From assembly GCA_963714125.1 (NCBI GenBank), contig OY970234.1, positions 1,736,001 through 1,800,000 of the forward strand: 64,000 nt of DNA. Direction: 5' to 3'. Below, one piece after another: positions 33,416 to 41,323 of this stretch; the first letter of the stretch is position 1, and each line of letters starts with the position of its first letter. The DNA is from CAWCAW01 sp963714125 (GTDB taxonomy: Bacteria; Actinomycetota; Acidimicrobiia; Acidimicrobiales; UBA8190). Both the position numbers and the translations under genes were made by a program. A model generated the notes under the pieces. It saw only the letters and a program-made list of their open reading frames with translations, had not been told where the DNA came from and searched no databases.

Positions 33416-34557
33416 GCGGGCCGTTGAAGGGCGTCAAGATCGTGGAGCTGGCCGGCATCGGGCCCGGCCCGTACACCTGCATGCTGCTGGCCGACGCCGG
33501 TGCTGATGTGCTGCGGGTCGATCGGGCCACAGGCTCGCCGACGGCGGCAAAAAGCGGGCCGCACTGGGACATCCTCAATCGCAGCCGGCCCTCGGTGGCG
33601 GTGAACCTGAAGCATCCCGATGGCGTGGCCCTCGTGCTCGACCTCGTGGCCGACGCCGACGGGTTGGTGGAGGGGTGGCGCCCCGGGGTGGCCGAGCGTC
33701 TCGGCCTCGGTCCCGATGTCTGTCTCGAGCGCAATGCCCGCCTGGTCTACGGCCGCATGACGGGATGGGGGCAGTCCGGCCCCATGGCGCAGATGGCGGG
33801 CCATGACATCAACTACATCGCGCTGTCGGGGGCGCTGTGGTCAATCGGGCGCGCCGGGGAACGACCGGTACCGCCGTTGAATCTGGTGGGTGACTTCGGC
33901 GGTGGCGGCATGGTCCTCGCCTTCGGCATGGTGGCCGCCTTGCTCGAAGCGTCGCGTTCGGGCCAGGGACAAGTTGTCGACGCCGCCATGGTGGACGGGG
34001 CGGCCTCTCTCATGACGATGACGTACGCCTTTCACCAACTCGGCTGGTGGCACGAGGAGCACGGCGTCAACATCCTCGACACCGGATCGCATTTCTACGA
34101 GGTCTATGAGACCGCCGATGGCGGGTGGTTCTGCATCGGCGCCATCGAAGCGCACTTCTACGCGGAGTTGCTGAAGGTTATGGGACTCGAAGATGCCGAT
34201 CTTCCCGGCCAGATGGAGCGCGACAAGTGGCCCGAGATGAAGCTGCGCTTCGCCGAGGTCTTTCGCACCAAGACCCGAGATGAGTGGACGGCCGCTTTCG
34301 AGGGTACCGACGCGTGCGGGGCTCCGGTGCTCTCCCCGTGGGAGGCGCACACCCACCCTCACATGGCGGCGCGTGACACCTTCGTAGAGGTGGAGGGCGT
34401 GGTGCAACCGGCTCCCGTACCCCGCTTCAGCCGCACCACGTCGGTCATCGAGCGGCCGCCCCCGGTGGCCGGCCAGAACACTGACGAGGCCCTGGGCGCA
34501 TGGGGTGTCGACGAGTCGCGCATCGCCACGCTGCGCGACGCCGGAGCCATCGACTGA
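33412..34557 (+). CDS. CoA-transferase family III, alpha-methylacyl-CoA racemase type
   Basis: Racemases of this family convert (2R)- to (2S)-2-methylacyl-CoA so that beta-oxidation of branched chains or sterol side chains can proceed. About 381 residues. N-terminus: LKGVKIVELAGIGPGPYTCMLLADAGADV; then LNRSRPSVAVNLKHPDG, RMTGWGQSGPMAQMAGHDINYIALSGAL (with the catalytic-type His and Asp) and the C-terminal PAPVPRFSRT. The nearby acyl-CoA synthetase, dehydrogenase and enoyl-CoA hydratase genes show fatty-acid breakdown capacity. It is coupled upstream to a hydrolase (ATGA) and convergent with an Lrp-type sensor domain. Confidence 0.92.
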   Translation: MSGPLKGVKIVELAGIGPGPYTCMLLADAGADVLRVDRATGSPTAAKSGPHWDILNRSRPSVAVNLKHPDGVALVLDLVADADGLVEGWRPGVAERLGLGPDVCLERNARLVYGRMTGWGQSGPMAQMAGHDINYIALSGALWSIGRAGERPVPPLNLVGDFGGGGMVLAFGMVAALLEASRSGQGQVVDAAMVDGAASLMTMTYAFHQLGWWHEEHGVNILDTGSHFYEVYETADGGWFCIGAIEAHFYAELLKVMGLEDADLPGQMERDKWPEMKLRFAEVFRTKTRDEWTAAFEGTDACGAPVLSPWEAHTHPHMAARDTFVEVEGVVQPAPVPRFSRTTSVIERPPPVAGQNTDEALGAWGVDESRIATLRDAGAID

Positions 34558-34558
34558 A

Positions 34559-34795
34559 TCAGAGGTTGACCACCGGGCAGGTGACGGTGCGCGTGATGCC
34601 TTCGATGAGCTGGATCTGGCTCACCACCATGCGACCGAGGTCGTCCACGGAGCTGGCCTCGGTGCGCACGATGACGTCATAGGGTCCTGTCACATCCTCG
34701 GCGGACACGACGCCGGGGATGGCGCCGACCTGCTGGGCAACGTGGGCAGCCTTGCCCACCTCGGTCTGGATGAGCACGTACGCGGTGACGCTCAT
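34559..34795 (-). CDS. Stand-alone Lrp/AsnC effector-binding domain
   Basis: A 78-residue protein beginning MSVTAYVLIQTEVGKA. The whole length matches the RAM/AsnC ligand-binding domain (VPGVV-type turn in GAIPGVVSAEDVTGPYDVIVRTEA); no helix-turn-helix is present. Such free domains may bind amino acids or join Lrp assemblies. GGGGAGGA lies upstream with suitable spacing, so it is SD-led. It is convergent with the racemase and divergent from the MFS gene. Confidence 0.85.
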   Translation of the reverse strand: MSVTAYVLIQTEVGKAAHVAQQVGAIPGVVSAEDVTGPYDVIVRTEASSVDDLGRMVVSQIQLIEGITRTVTCPVVNL

Positions 34796-34885
34796 GTGGT
34801 CCTCCCCATCTTCGAGCCGACGTCGCGACCCGCTGTGCGCGTGTGTCGTCATGGTAGTGGCGGCTGGAGTGGAGCACGCTGGCCG

Positions 34886-34891
34886 TAGGCT
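34886..34891 (+). promoter_or_regulatory. -10 box of leaderless MFS gene
   Basis: TAGGCT ends 6 bases before GTG 34898. Confidence 0.5.
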
Positions 34892-34897
34892 GGCCCG

Positions 34898-36352
34898 GTG
34901 CCAGGACGAGGGCGGGCGGCGTCGGTCCGCATCGGGCGCATGGTGCGCGACGCGTTCGCCGATCTCCTCGACCAGCGCACGCCCTTCGGGCGCTTGGCCC
35001 TCGTCCACGTTCTTCTCACCGCCGGGGACACGCTTGTCACGGTGTCGTTGGCGGGATCGCTGTTTTTCTCCATCTCTCCTGAGGCGGCCAAGGGCAAGGT
35101 GCTCCTCTACCTCCTTCTCACCATGGCGCCGTTCGCCGTGGTGGCGCCGTTCCTCGGTCCCGTCATCGATCAGAGCCGCGGCGCCCGGCGCGCCATGGTG
35201 GTCACCTCGGCCGCCTGTCGGGCCGTGATGTGCCTGATCATGGCGGGGGCGTTGAAGAGCTTCCTGTTGTTTCCCGAGGCCTTCACCATGTTGGTGTTGT
35301 CCAAGGTCTACCTGGTGACCAAGGGATCGCTCGTTCCCTTGTTGGCGGAGTCGAAAAAGACCGCCAACGGTGCCATCGGGGCGGGCTTCACCGAGGCCGG
35401 TACTGCCCACAGCGGCGGGGAGTCGGACCGCGCCGTGACGATGGGTTCAGCCGACGCCGGGGCGCGCAGTCGGGCCGGCGACCAGGACATCTTGGCCACT
35501 TCCAACGCGCACCTGGGACTGTTGGCCGCTCTGGCGGGCTTCGCGGCGTCCATACCGGCCATCGCCGTACTGAAGCTCCTGGGGGGCCCATGGGTGCTGC
35601 GCCTCGACATGCTGGTGTTCGTGGCCGGCACGGTGGCGGCCCTGCGCCTGCCTATTCGGGGCAGGTCGCGGGCGGGTCGAGGTGCCCACGGCATGGCGGC
35701 GCAACCCTCGAGTGGGCCTCGTCCATGGAGCCGCCCCGCGAGTCCGCTCGCCAAGCTCGGCCCCGGCGTGGCGGCCAATCCCGAAGTGACCTTGGCCCTT
35801 TCGGCCATGTCGGTCCTCAAGGGTTTGGTGGGTTTCCTCACGTTCTTCTTGGCTTTTTCACTCGATCGCGCTCACGCCGCGGAGTGGTGGTATGGGGTGG
35901 TCCTGAGCGCCACGGTGATCGGGACCATCGTCGGTGTGCTGCTGGTGCCGCGCGCCCGCCGGGTGCTCAGCGAGCCGCAATTGCTGGCGGTGTCGTTGTG
36001 GCTGGTGGCCATCGTGGCGGTGCTGAGCGCGGTGATCGGGGGCCGCATCATCCAGACCCTGTTGGCCTTTGCGATCGGCGTGGCCGGTTCGGCGGCCAAA
36101 CCGGCCTTCGATGCCCTGGTCCAGCGCTACGTGCCGCCGGCATCACAAGGGCGCGCCTTCGCCCGCTTCGAAACGCGCTTGCAGTTGATCTGGGTGCTCG
36201 GTGCGCTTTTGCCGGTGGCCTACACGATGCCGCTCGGCGCCGGTGACATCGTCATCGCCGCGGTGGCCGGTGTGTCTGCGCTGTTCTACATGACCAGCCG
36301 GCGCGCTCTGGGCCTTCGACGGACGGCGCCTGGGCCCTCATCGGAAGGCTAA
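34898..36352 (+). CDS. Major facilitator superfamily transporter
   Basis: About 484 residues with around 12 hydrophobic segments, for example FAVVAPFLGPVIDQSRGARRAM (the family's loop 2-3 region), LLAALAGFAASIPAIAVL, and FLTFFLAFSLD. A hydrophilic insert of about 45 residues (SGGESDRAVTMGSADAGARSR) lies in a loop in the first half. Substrate not predictable. The start GTG follows a TAGGCT box by 6 bases. Its TAA overlaps the stop of convergent pckG. Confidence 0.85.
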   Translation: MPGRGRAASVRIGRMVRDAFADLLDQRTPFGRLALVHVLLTAGDTLVTVSLAGSLFFSISPEAAKGKVLLYLLLTMAPFAVVAPFLGPVIDQSRGARRAMVVTSAACRAVMCLIMAGALKSFLLFPEAFTMLVLSKVYLVTKGSLVPLLAESKKTANGAIGAGFTEAGTAHSGGESDRAVTMGSADAGARSRAGDQDILATSNAHLGLLAALAGFAASIPAIAVLKLLGGPWVLRLDMLVFVAGTVAALRLPIRGRSRAGRGAHGMAAQPSSGPRPWSRPASPLAKLGPGVAANPEVTLALSAMSVLKGLVGFLTFFLAFSLDRAHAAEWWYGVVLSATVIGTIVGVLLVPRARRVLSEPQLLAVSLWLVAIVAVLSAVIGGRIIQTLLAFAIGVAGSAAKPAFDALVQRYVPPASQGRAFARFETRLQLIWVLGALLPVAYTMPLGAGDIVIAAVAGVSALFYMTSRRALGLRRTAPGPSSEG

Positions 36353-38145
36353 GACAGGCGGCGCTCCAGCGCGTCGAGCTGGTCGACGAGCTCGGAGGGG
36401 AGCCGGTCACCGAGATGCGCATAGTGCTCCCGGATCAGAGGAACCTCTTGGCGCCATTCGTCGACGTCGACGCGCAACAAGTCGGCCATGTCCTTGGCCG
36501 ACACCGCCAAGCCGTCGGTGTCGATGGCGACATCGGTGGGCACGTTGCCAATGGCGGTCTCAACGGCGTCGCCCCCGCCCTGACAACGTTCGAAGATCCA
36601 CTCCAGGACGCGGGAGTTCTCCCCGTAGCCGGGCCACAGGAACTGTCCGTCTTCGTCGCGCCGGAACCAGTTGACGTAGTAGAGGCGGGGCAAGTTGGCG
36701 GCGTCGGTGGCTTTGCCGATGGACAGCCAGTGGCCGAAGTAGTCGGCCATGTTGTACCCGCAGAAAGGCAGCATGGCGAAGGGGTCGCGCCGCAAGTTGC
36801 CCACCGCTCCGCTGGCCGCGGCGGTGGTCTCCGACGCCAAGATGGAACCGAGGAACACCCCATGGGCCCAGTCGAAGGATTCGGTCACCAGTGGCACCAC
36901 CGAACGACGTCGACCGCCGAACAAGATGGCCGAGATAGGCACGCCGACGGGGTCCTCCCACTCAGGGGCGCAGGCGGGGTTCTGGTTGGCGGGCACGGTG
37001 AAACGAGCGTTGGCGTGTGACGCCGTGGTCCCCAACTGCTCCGTCCAGTCCTGGCCGCGCCAGTCGGTGAGGTGGTCGGGAGGATCCTTGGTCATGCCCT
37101 CCCACCACACGTCACCGTCGTCGGTGAGAGCGGTGTTGGTGAAGATGCAGTTGCGCGCCACCGTCTTCATGGCGTTGGGATTGGTATCGGTGCTCGTCCC
37201 CGGCGCCACCCCGAAGAAGCCGGCTTCGGGGTTGATGGCGTACAGGCGCCCATCGGGACCGAACTTCATCCAGCAGATGTCGTCGCCAACGGTCTCGACC
37301 TTCCACCCCGGTGTGGTGGGCACGAGCATGGCCAGGTTCGTCTTCCCACACGCGGAGGGGAACGCCCCGGTGATGTAACGCACGTCGCCTTGGGGCGAGG
37401 TGAGCTTCAAGATGAGCATGTGCTCGGCCAACCAGTTCTGGTCGCGGGCCATGACCGACGCGATGCGCAAGGCGAAGCATTTCTTGCCGAGAAGGGCGTT
37501 GCCGCCGTAGCCCGAGCCGTAGGACCAGATCTCGCGGGTCTCGGGGAAGTGCACGATGTACTTGTTCTGCGCGTCACACGGCCAGGGCACATCGGCCTCA
37601 CCGGCGGCCAGGGGGGCACCCACCGAGTGCAGACAGGGAACGAACTCGCCGTCGTCGCCGAGCACCTCCAACGCCTTTGCCCCCATGCGGGTCATGATCC
37701 GCATGGACACCGCCACATACGGGGAGTCGGTGATTTCGACGCCGATGTGGGCGATGGGGGACCCGAGCGGTCCCATCGAGAACGGCACCACGTACATGGT
37801 GCGCCCCCGCATCGACCCCTCGAACAACGAGGTCAACTTGGCCCGCATCTCGGTGGGTTCCTGCCAGTTATTAGTGGGACCGGCGTCGGCCTCGTGCTCC
37901 GAGCAGATGAAGGTTCGGTCCTCGACGCGTGCCACGTCGCCGGCGTCAGAATGAGCCCAGTAACTGTGGGGGCGTTTGGCGTCCGACAGGCGCCGGAAAG
38001 TGCCGCCGTCCACGAGCAGCTGGCACAGCCCCTCGTACTCCTCAGCCGATCCGTCGCACCACACCACCGTGTCGGGGGTGGTCAAGGCAGCCACTTCGTC
38101 CACCCAGGCAAGAAGCTTGCGGTTGGCGGTGGGTGGGTTGGGCAC
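36349..38145 (-). CDS. pckG: Phosphoenolpyruvate carboxykinase (GTP)
   Basis: Converts oxaloacetate and GTP to phosphoenolpyruvate, the entry to gluconeogenesis. The P-loop is FPSACGKTNLAMLVP; other marks are GSGYGGNALLGKKCFALRIAS and FGVAPGTSTDTNPNAM. About 598 residues. I start at GTG 38145 (VPNPPTANRKLLAWVDEV), which has AGAGAGG 7 bases ahead (minus strand 38159-38153), and not at TTG 38169. The C-terminal half has the expected NWFRRDEDGQFLWPGYGENSRVL. Divergent from thiL. Confidence 0.95.
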   Translation of the reverse strand: MPNPPTANRKLLAWVDEVAALTTPDTVVWCDGSAEEYEGLCQLLVDGGTFRRLSDAKRPHSYWAHSDAGDVARVEDRTFICSEHEADAGPTNNWQEPTEMRAKLTSLFEGSMRGRTMYVVPFSMGPLGSPIAHIGVEITDSPYVAVSMRIMTRMGAKALEVLGDDGEFVPCLHSVGAPLAAGEADVPWPCDAQNKYIVHFPETREIWSYGSGYGGNALLGKKCFALRIASVMARDQNWLAEHMLILKLTSPQGDVRYITGAFPSACGKTNLAMLVPTTPGWKVETVGDDICWMKFGPDGRLYAINPEAGFFGVAPGTSTDTNPNAMKTVARNCIFTNTALTDDGDVWWEGMTKDPPDHLTDWRGQDWTEQLGTTASHANARFTVPANQNPACAPEWEDPVGVPISAILFGGRRRSVVPLVTESFDWAHGVFLGSILASETTAAASGAVGNLRRDPFAMLPFCGYNMADYFGHWLSIGKATDAANLPRLYYVNWFRRDEDGQFLWPGYGENSRVLEWIFERCQGGGDAVETAIGNVPTDVAIDTDGLAVSAKDMADLLRVDVDEWRQEVPLIREHYAHLGDRLPSELVDQLDALERRLS

Positions 38146-38223
38146 GGGTTTTCCTCTCTTGCCTGTCAACAGGAGTCAGGGCGGAGCCGGGGACGACGAG
38201 TTCCCTAATGCTAGGCATTGGAC

Positions 38224-39234
38224 ATGCCCGTTCCCAACTCGGGTGGCACGCGCAGTGGCGCCGCCGAGGCGGACGGCGAGAACTCCTCCTCGGGCGAGTT
38301 CGAGGTCATCGAACGTCTGCGGTCTCAACTGCCCGGTCCGCCACCGGGAGAAGTGTGGATCGGTGACGACGCCGCCGTGCTCGGATGGCCACACGGGGAC
38401 GGTTCAGACGGCCGAGACGGCGAGCAGCTTTTGATCACGACGGACTTGTCGGTGGCGGGGGTCCACGGCGATCTGGCCCTCATGGGCCTCGATGACTTCG
38501 GGTGGAGGGCCTTCGTCTCGGCGGTGAGCGACATCGCCGCTATGGGGGGTCATGCCGGGCACGCCGTGGTGGCGGTGGCGGGGCCCCCCGACACCGATCT
38601 CGATCTCCTGTACGCGGGTCTGGCCGCCGCCGCCGCCGCCCATGGCTGCCCCGTCGTCGGAGGCGACTTGTCGACCGCACCGGCGGTGGTGGTGGCCGTC
38701 ACTGTCACCGGGACCGTGCCGCGGTCACCGGGGGCCGTGCGCCGCAGTGGCGCCCGCCCAGGGGACCACATCGTGGTGACGGGGCCCCTGGGGGCGGCCG
38801 CCGCGGGCCGACGCCGCCTGGAAAGCCGAAATCCGGCCGACGCTCGAAGCGAAGCGTTGGTGGAGGCCTTCCTCCACCCCCGGGCCCGTCTGGCCGCCGG
38901 CACGGCCGCTCGCCAGACGCAGGCGTCGGCCATGATCGACGTCTCTGACGGTCTGGTCGCTGACCTTTTCCACGTCGCCGACCAGTCGGGGGTGGGCGTG
39001 CGCCTCGTGGATGTCCCGGTGGCGGACGGTGCCACGGTGGAGGAGGCCCTCGGCGGGGGGGAGGATTACGAGCTCGTCGTCACCACTGCCGATCTTGAAG
39101 CGTTGCTCCGGGCGTTTGTGGCGCAGGGATTGCCGCCACCCCTACGACTGGGGATGTGCGTGGCCAACGTGGCGGAGCGAACGCTCGGTGGTGCGCCTCT
39201 GGAACGGGCGGGCTGGCGCCACCCGTTCGCCTGA
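38224..39234 (+). CDS. thiL: Thiamine-monophosphate kinase
   Basis: Phosphorylates thiamine monophosphate to thiamine diphosphate, the cofactor used by kgd in this window. EFEVIERLRSQL is the family N-terminus, then GDDAAVLGWP (Mg-ATP), DLSVAGVHGDL, GDLSTAPAVVVAVTVTGTVP, and DVSDGLVADLFHVADQSGVG. About 336 residues. ATG 38224 is preferred over TTG 38218; an imperfect TAGGCA box (38212-38217) lies just upstream. It uses a long N-terminal Ser/Gly stretch not shared by the family. Confidence 0.92.
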   Translation: MPVPNSGGTRSGAAEADGENSSSGEFEVIERLRSQLPGPPPGEVWIGDDAAVLGWPHGDGSDGRDGEQLLITTDLSVAGVHGDLALMGLDDFGWRAFVSAVSDIAAMGGHAGHAVVAVAGPPDTDLDLLYAGLAAAAAAHGCPVVGGDLSTAPAVVVAVTVTGTVPRSPGAVRRSGARPGDHIVVTGPLGAAAAGRRRLESRNPADARSEALVEAFLHPRARLAAGTAARQTQASAMIDVSDGLVADLFHVADQSGVGVRLVDVPVADGATVEEALGGGEDYELVVTTADLEALLRAFVAQGLPPPLRLGMCVANVAERTLGGAPLERAGWRHPFA

Positions 39235-39284
39235 GCCCACAGCGGTAGGCGGCGAATCTCGCCGCCCAGCTGGGGGGTTGAGGT

Positions 39285-39500
39285 CTAGGCCGCCGGGGTG
39301 GCGCTGCGGCGGGTCGGCTTGGTGATCTTGCCGGCCCGGATGCACGAGGTGCAGACGTTGACCCGTCGATTGGTCCCGTTGACGACCGCCCGTACCCGCT
39401 GGATGTTGGGGTTCCACCGGCGCTTGGTGCGCCGATGGGAGTGGCTGACGTTCATGCCAAAGGACGGGTGCTTGCCACAGACCTCACATACGGCTGCCAT
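39285..39500 (-). CDS. rpmB: 50S ribosomal protein L28
   Basis: 71 residues: MAAVCEVCGKHPSFGMNVSH with a CxxC, then RTKRRWNPNIQRVR and VNVCTSCIRAGK with the second CxxC, so a zinc-type L28. The start ATG 39500 has GAGGAG (minus strand) 8 bases ahead. A minus-strand TAACCT box (39549-39544) would give a leader of roughly 37 bases. Divergent from the DhaL/FakA-type gene, with overlapping -10 boxes. Confidence 0.95.
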   Translation of the reverse strand: MAAVCEVCGKHPSFGMNVSHSHRRTKRRWNPNIQRVRAVVNGTNRRVNVCTSCIRAGKITKPTRRSATPAA

Positions 39501-39543
39501 GACGCGCACGCTCCTCGGAGAGAACCTTTGGGGACGGGCGTAA

Positions 39544-39553
39544 AGGTTAGCAT
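39544..39553. promoter_or_regulatory. Second pair of back-to-back -10 boxes sharing a TA
   Basis: AGGTTAGCAT reads TAACCT on the minus strand (39549-39544, toward rpmB) and TAGCAT on the plus strand (39548-39553, 8 bases before the ATG at 39562). The boxes share TA at 39548-39549, exactly as at 14117-14126. Confidence 0.55.
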
Positions 39554-39561
39554 CCTCGGCC

Positions 39562-41313
39562 ATGGAGGCTTTGGCCGCGCTCGGCGCATCCGCCCTGGCA
39601 GAGGCCATGACCTCGTACAGCGATGCGTTGCGGACGCATCAGCAGGCCATCAACAGGCTCAATGTCTATCCCGTGCCCGACGGCGACACCGGGACAAACA
39701 TGGCGCTCACCGTGCAATCGGTGGTCACCGAGATCGACGGATTGGGCGCCGGGCCGCACGACATGGTGGCCACATGCCGAGCCATAAACCACGGCTCGCT
39801 GATGGGCGCCCGGGGCAATTCCGGCGTCATCCTCTCCCAGTTGCTACGGGGGTTGACAGCCGAGCTGATGGCACCGCCGGGTGGCGATGGCGGAGCCGCC
39901 GTTGGAACCGCCGGCGGAGCCGATGGGGCCGCCGACACGGACATCGAGGCGAGTCCGTCCCAGGTGGCCACGGCGTTGGTGTCGGCCGCGGACGCCGCTC
40001 GCCAAGCCGTGCTTCGTCCCGTGAAAGGCACCATTTTGACGGTGGCCGATGCCGCCGGTGAGGGTGCCGAGCGGGCCGCCGCCGAGGGAGCCGGGCTGGT
40101 GGGGGTGCTCGAGTCCTCCCGTTCGTACGCGGCGGAAGCGCTGGCCCGAACGCCCGAGCAGCTGGCCGTGCTGGCGCAGGCCGGCGTGGTCGATGCCGGC
40201 GGCACCGGCTACCTGCTGTTCATCGACGCCCTTCTGCACGTGGTCGACGGACGCCCCATGCCCGAGGCTCCCGAAGAGGGTCCCGACGTCGCCGATGCCG
40301 CGGCTCGGGTACCGCATGCCGTGCAGGGCGCCGAAAGCCACGACGGTGGAGACGGAGGCGAGCCGAGCCTCCGCTACGAAGTCATGTACCTCCTCGAAGC
40401 ACGCGACGAGACCATCCCCGCCTTTAAGGACGTGTGGGCCGGGATCGGCGATTCCATCGTGGTGGTGGGCGGTGAAGGACTGTGGAACTGCCACATCCAC
40501 ACCAACGACGTTGGTCCCTCCATCGAAGCCGCTCTCGACGCGGGCCGGCCGCGCAACATCAGGGTCACCGACCTCATCGAGCAGATGGAAGAAGAACGCT
40601 GGGTGCGCGAAGCGGCCCTGGCCCCGCCCGGAGTCGACGGCGCCGCCGGCCCGGTGGCCCGCACCGCTGTGGTGGCGGTGGCCAACGGCGAAGGGGTGGG
40701 CCGCATCTTCCGGTCTTTGGGGGTGCATCACCTTGTGAGTGGGGGGCAGTCCATGAACCCCTCGACGGCCCAGATCCTCGAAGTGGTGGAGTCGGTACCC
40801 TCCCAAGAGGTGGTCCTGCTCCCCAACAACGACAACATCCTCCCCGTGGCCCTGCAGGTGTGCGAGCTCGCCACCAAGACCGTGCGCGTCGTACCGACCA
40901 GCGGCATCGTCGAAGGGTTCGCCGCCTTGTTGGAGTTCGACCCCGAAGAGCCCGTTGACGTCAACGCAAAGTCCATGGCGGAATCGGCCCGCCGGGTTGT
41001 CGCCGGCGAAGTGACCCGGGCCGTGCGCGACGCCACCGGCCCCGCCGGTCCCATTCGGGTGGGGGCCTTTTTGGGGCTGTCGCGCGACGGCATCGAGGCG
41101 GTGGGGGAGACCCTGGCCGAGGCCACGTGCGGGCTGCTGGTGAAACTGCTGACGAGCGATCACGAGTTGGTGACGCTCATCGAGGGCGAGGGGGCCGGGG
41201 CGGCCGACACCCGTCAGGTCACCGAGTGGCTGGCCGAGCAACGCCCGGAGCTGGCCATTGAGGTCCACCATGGCGGCCAACCCCTGTACCCGTATCTCGT
41301 CAGCATCGAGTGA
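39562..41313 (+). CDS. DhaL/FakA-type kinase (DAK2 domain)
   Basis: About 583 residues with an N-terminal DhaL-like ATP domain (NRLNVYPVPDGDTGTNMALT with the Mg-binding Asp cluster, and GARGNSGVILSQLLRGL), a middle domain (YEVMYLLEA, NCHIHTNDVGPSIEAAL), and a C-terminal domain of the FakA/YloV type (VVAVANGEGVGRIFRSLGVHHLVSGGQSMNPST, LPNNDNILPVALQ). In FakA this family phosphorylates FakB-bound fatty acids. A Gly/Ala/Asp-rich insert sits in the DhaL domain. The next gene is recG, a conserved order. The substrate is inferred only from the family. Confidence 0.87.
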   Translation: MEALAALGASALAEAMTSYSDALRTHQQAINRLNVYPVPDGDTGTNMALTVQSVVTEIDGLGAGPHDMVATCRAINHGSLMGARGNSGVILSQLLRGLTAELMAPPGGDGGAAVGTAGGADGAADTDIEASPSQVATALVSAADAARQAVLRPVKGTILTVADAAGEGAERAAAEGAGLVGVLESSRSYAAEALARTPEQLAVLAQAGVVDAGGTGYLLFIDALLHVVDGRPMPEAPEEGPDVADAAARVPHAVQGAESHDGGDGGEPSLRYEVMYLLEARDETIPAFKDVWAGIGDSIVVVGGEGLWNCHIHTNDVGPSIEAALDAGRPRNIRVTDLIEQMEEERWVREAALAPPGVDGAAGPVARTAVVAVANGEGVGRIFRSLGVHHLVSGGQSMNPSTAQILEVVESVPSQEVVLLPNNDNILPVALQVCELATKTVRVVPTSGIVEGFAALLEFDPEEPVDVNAKSMAESARRVVAGEVTRAVRDATGPAGPIRVGAFLGLSRDGIEAVGETLAEATCGLLVKLLTSDHELVTLIEGEGAGAADTRQVTEWLAEQRPELAIEVHHGGQPLYPYLVSIE

Positions 41314-41323
41314 ACGGACGACC

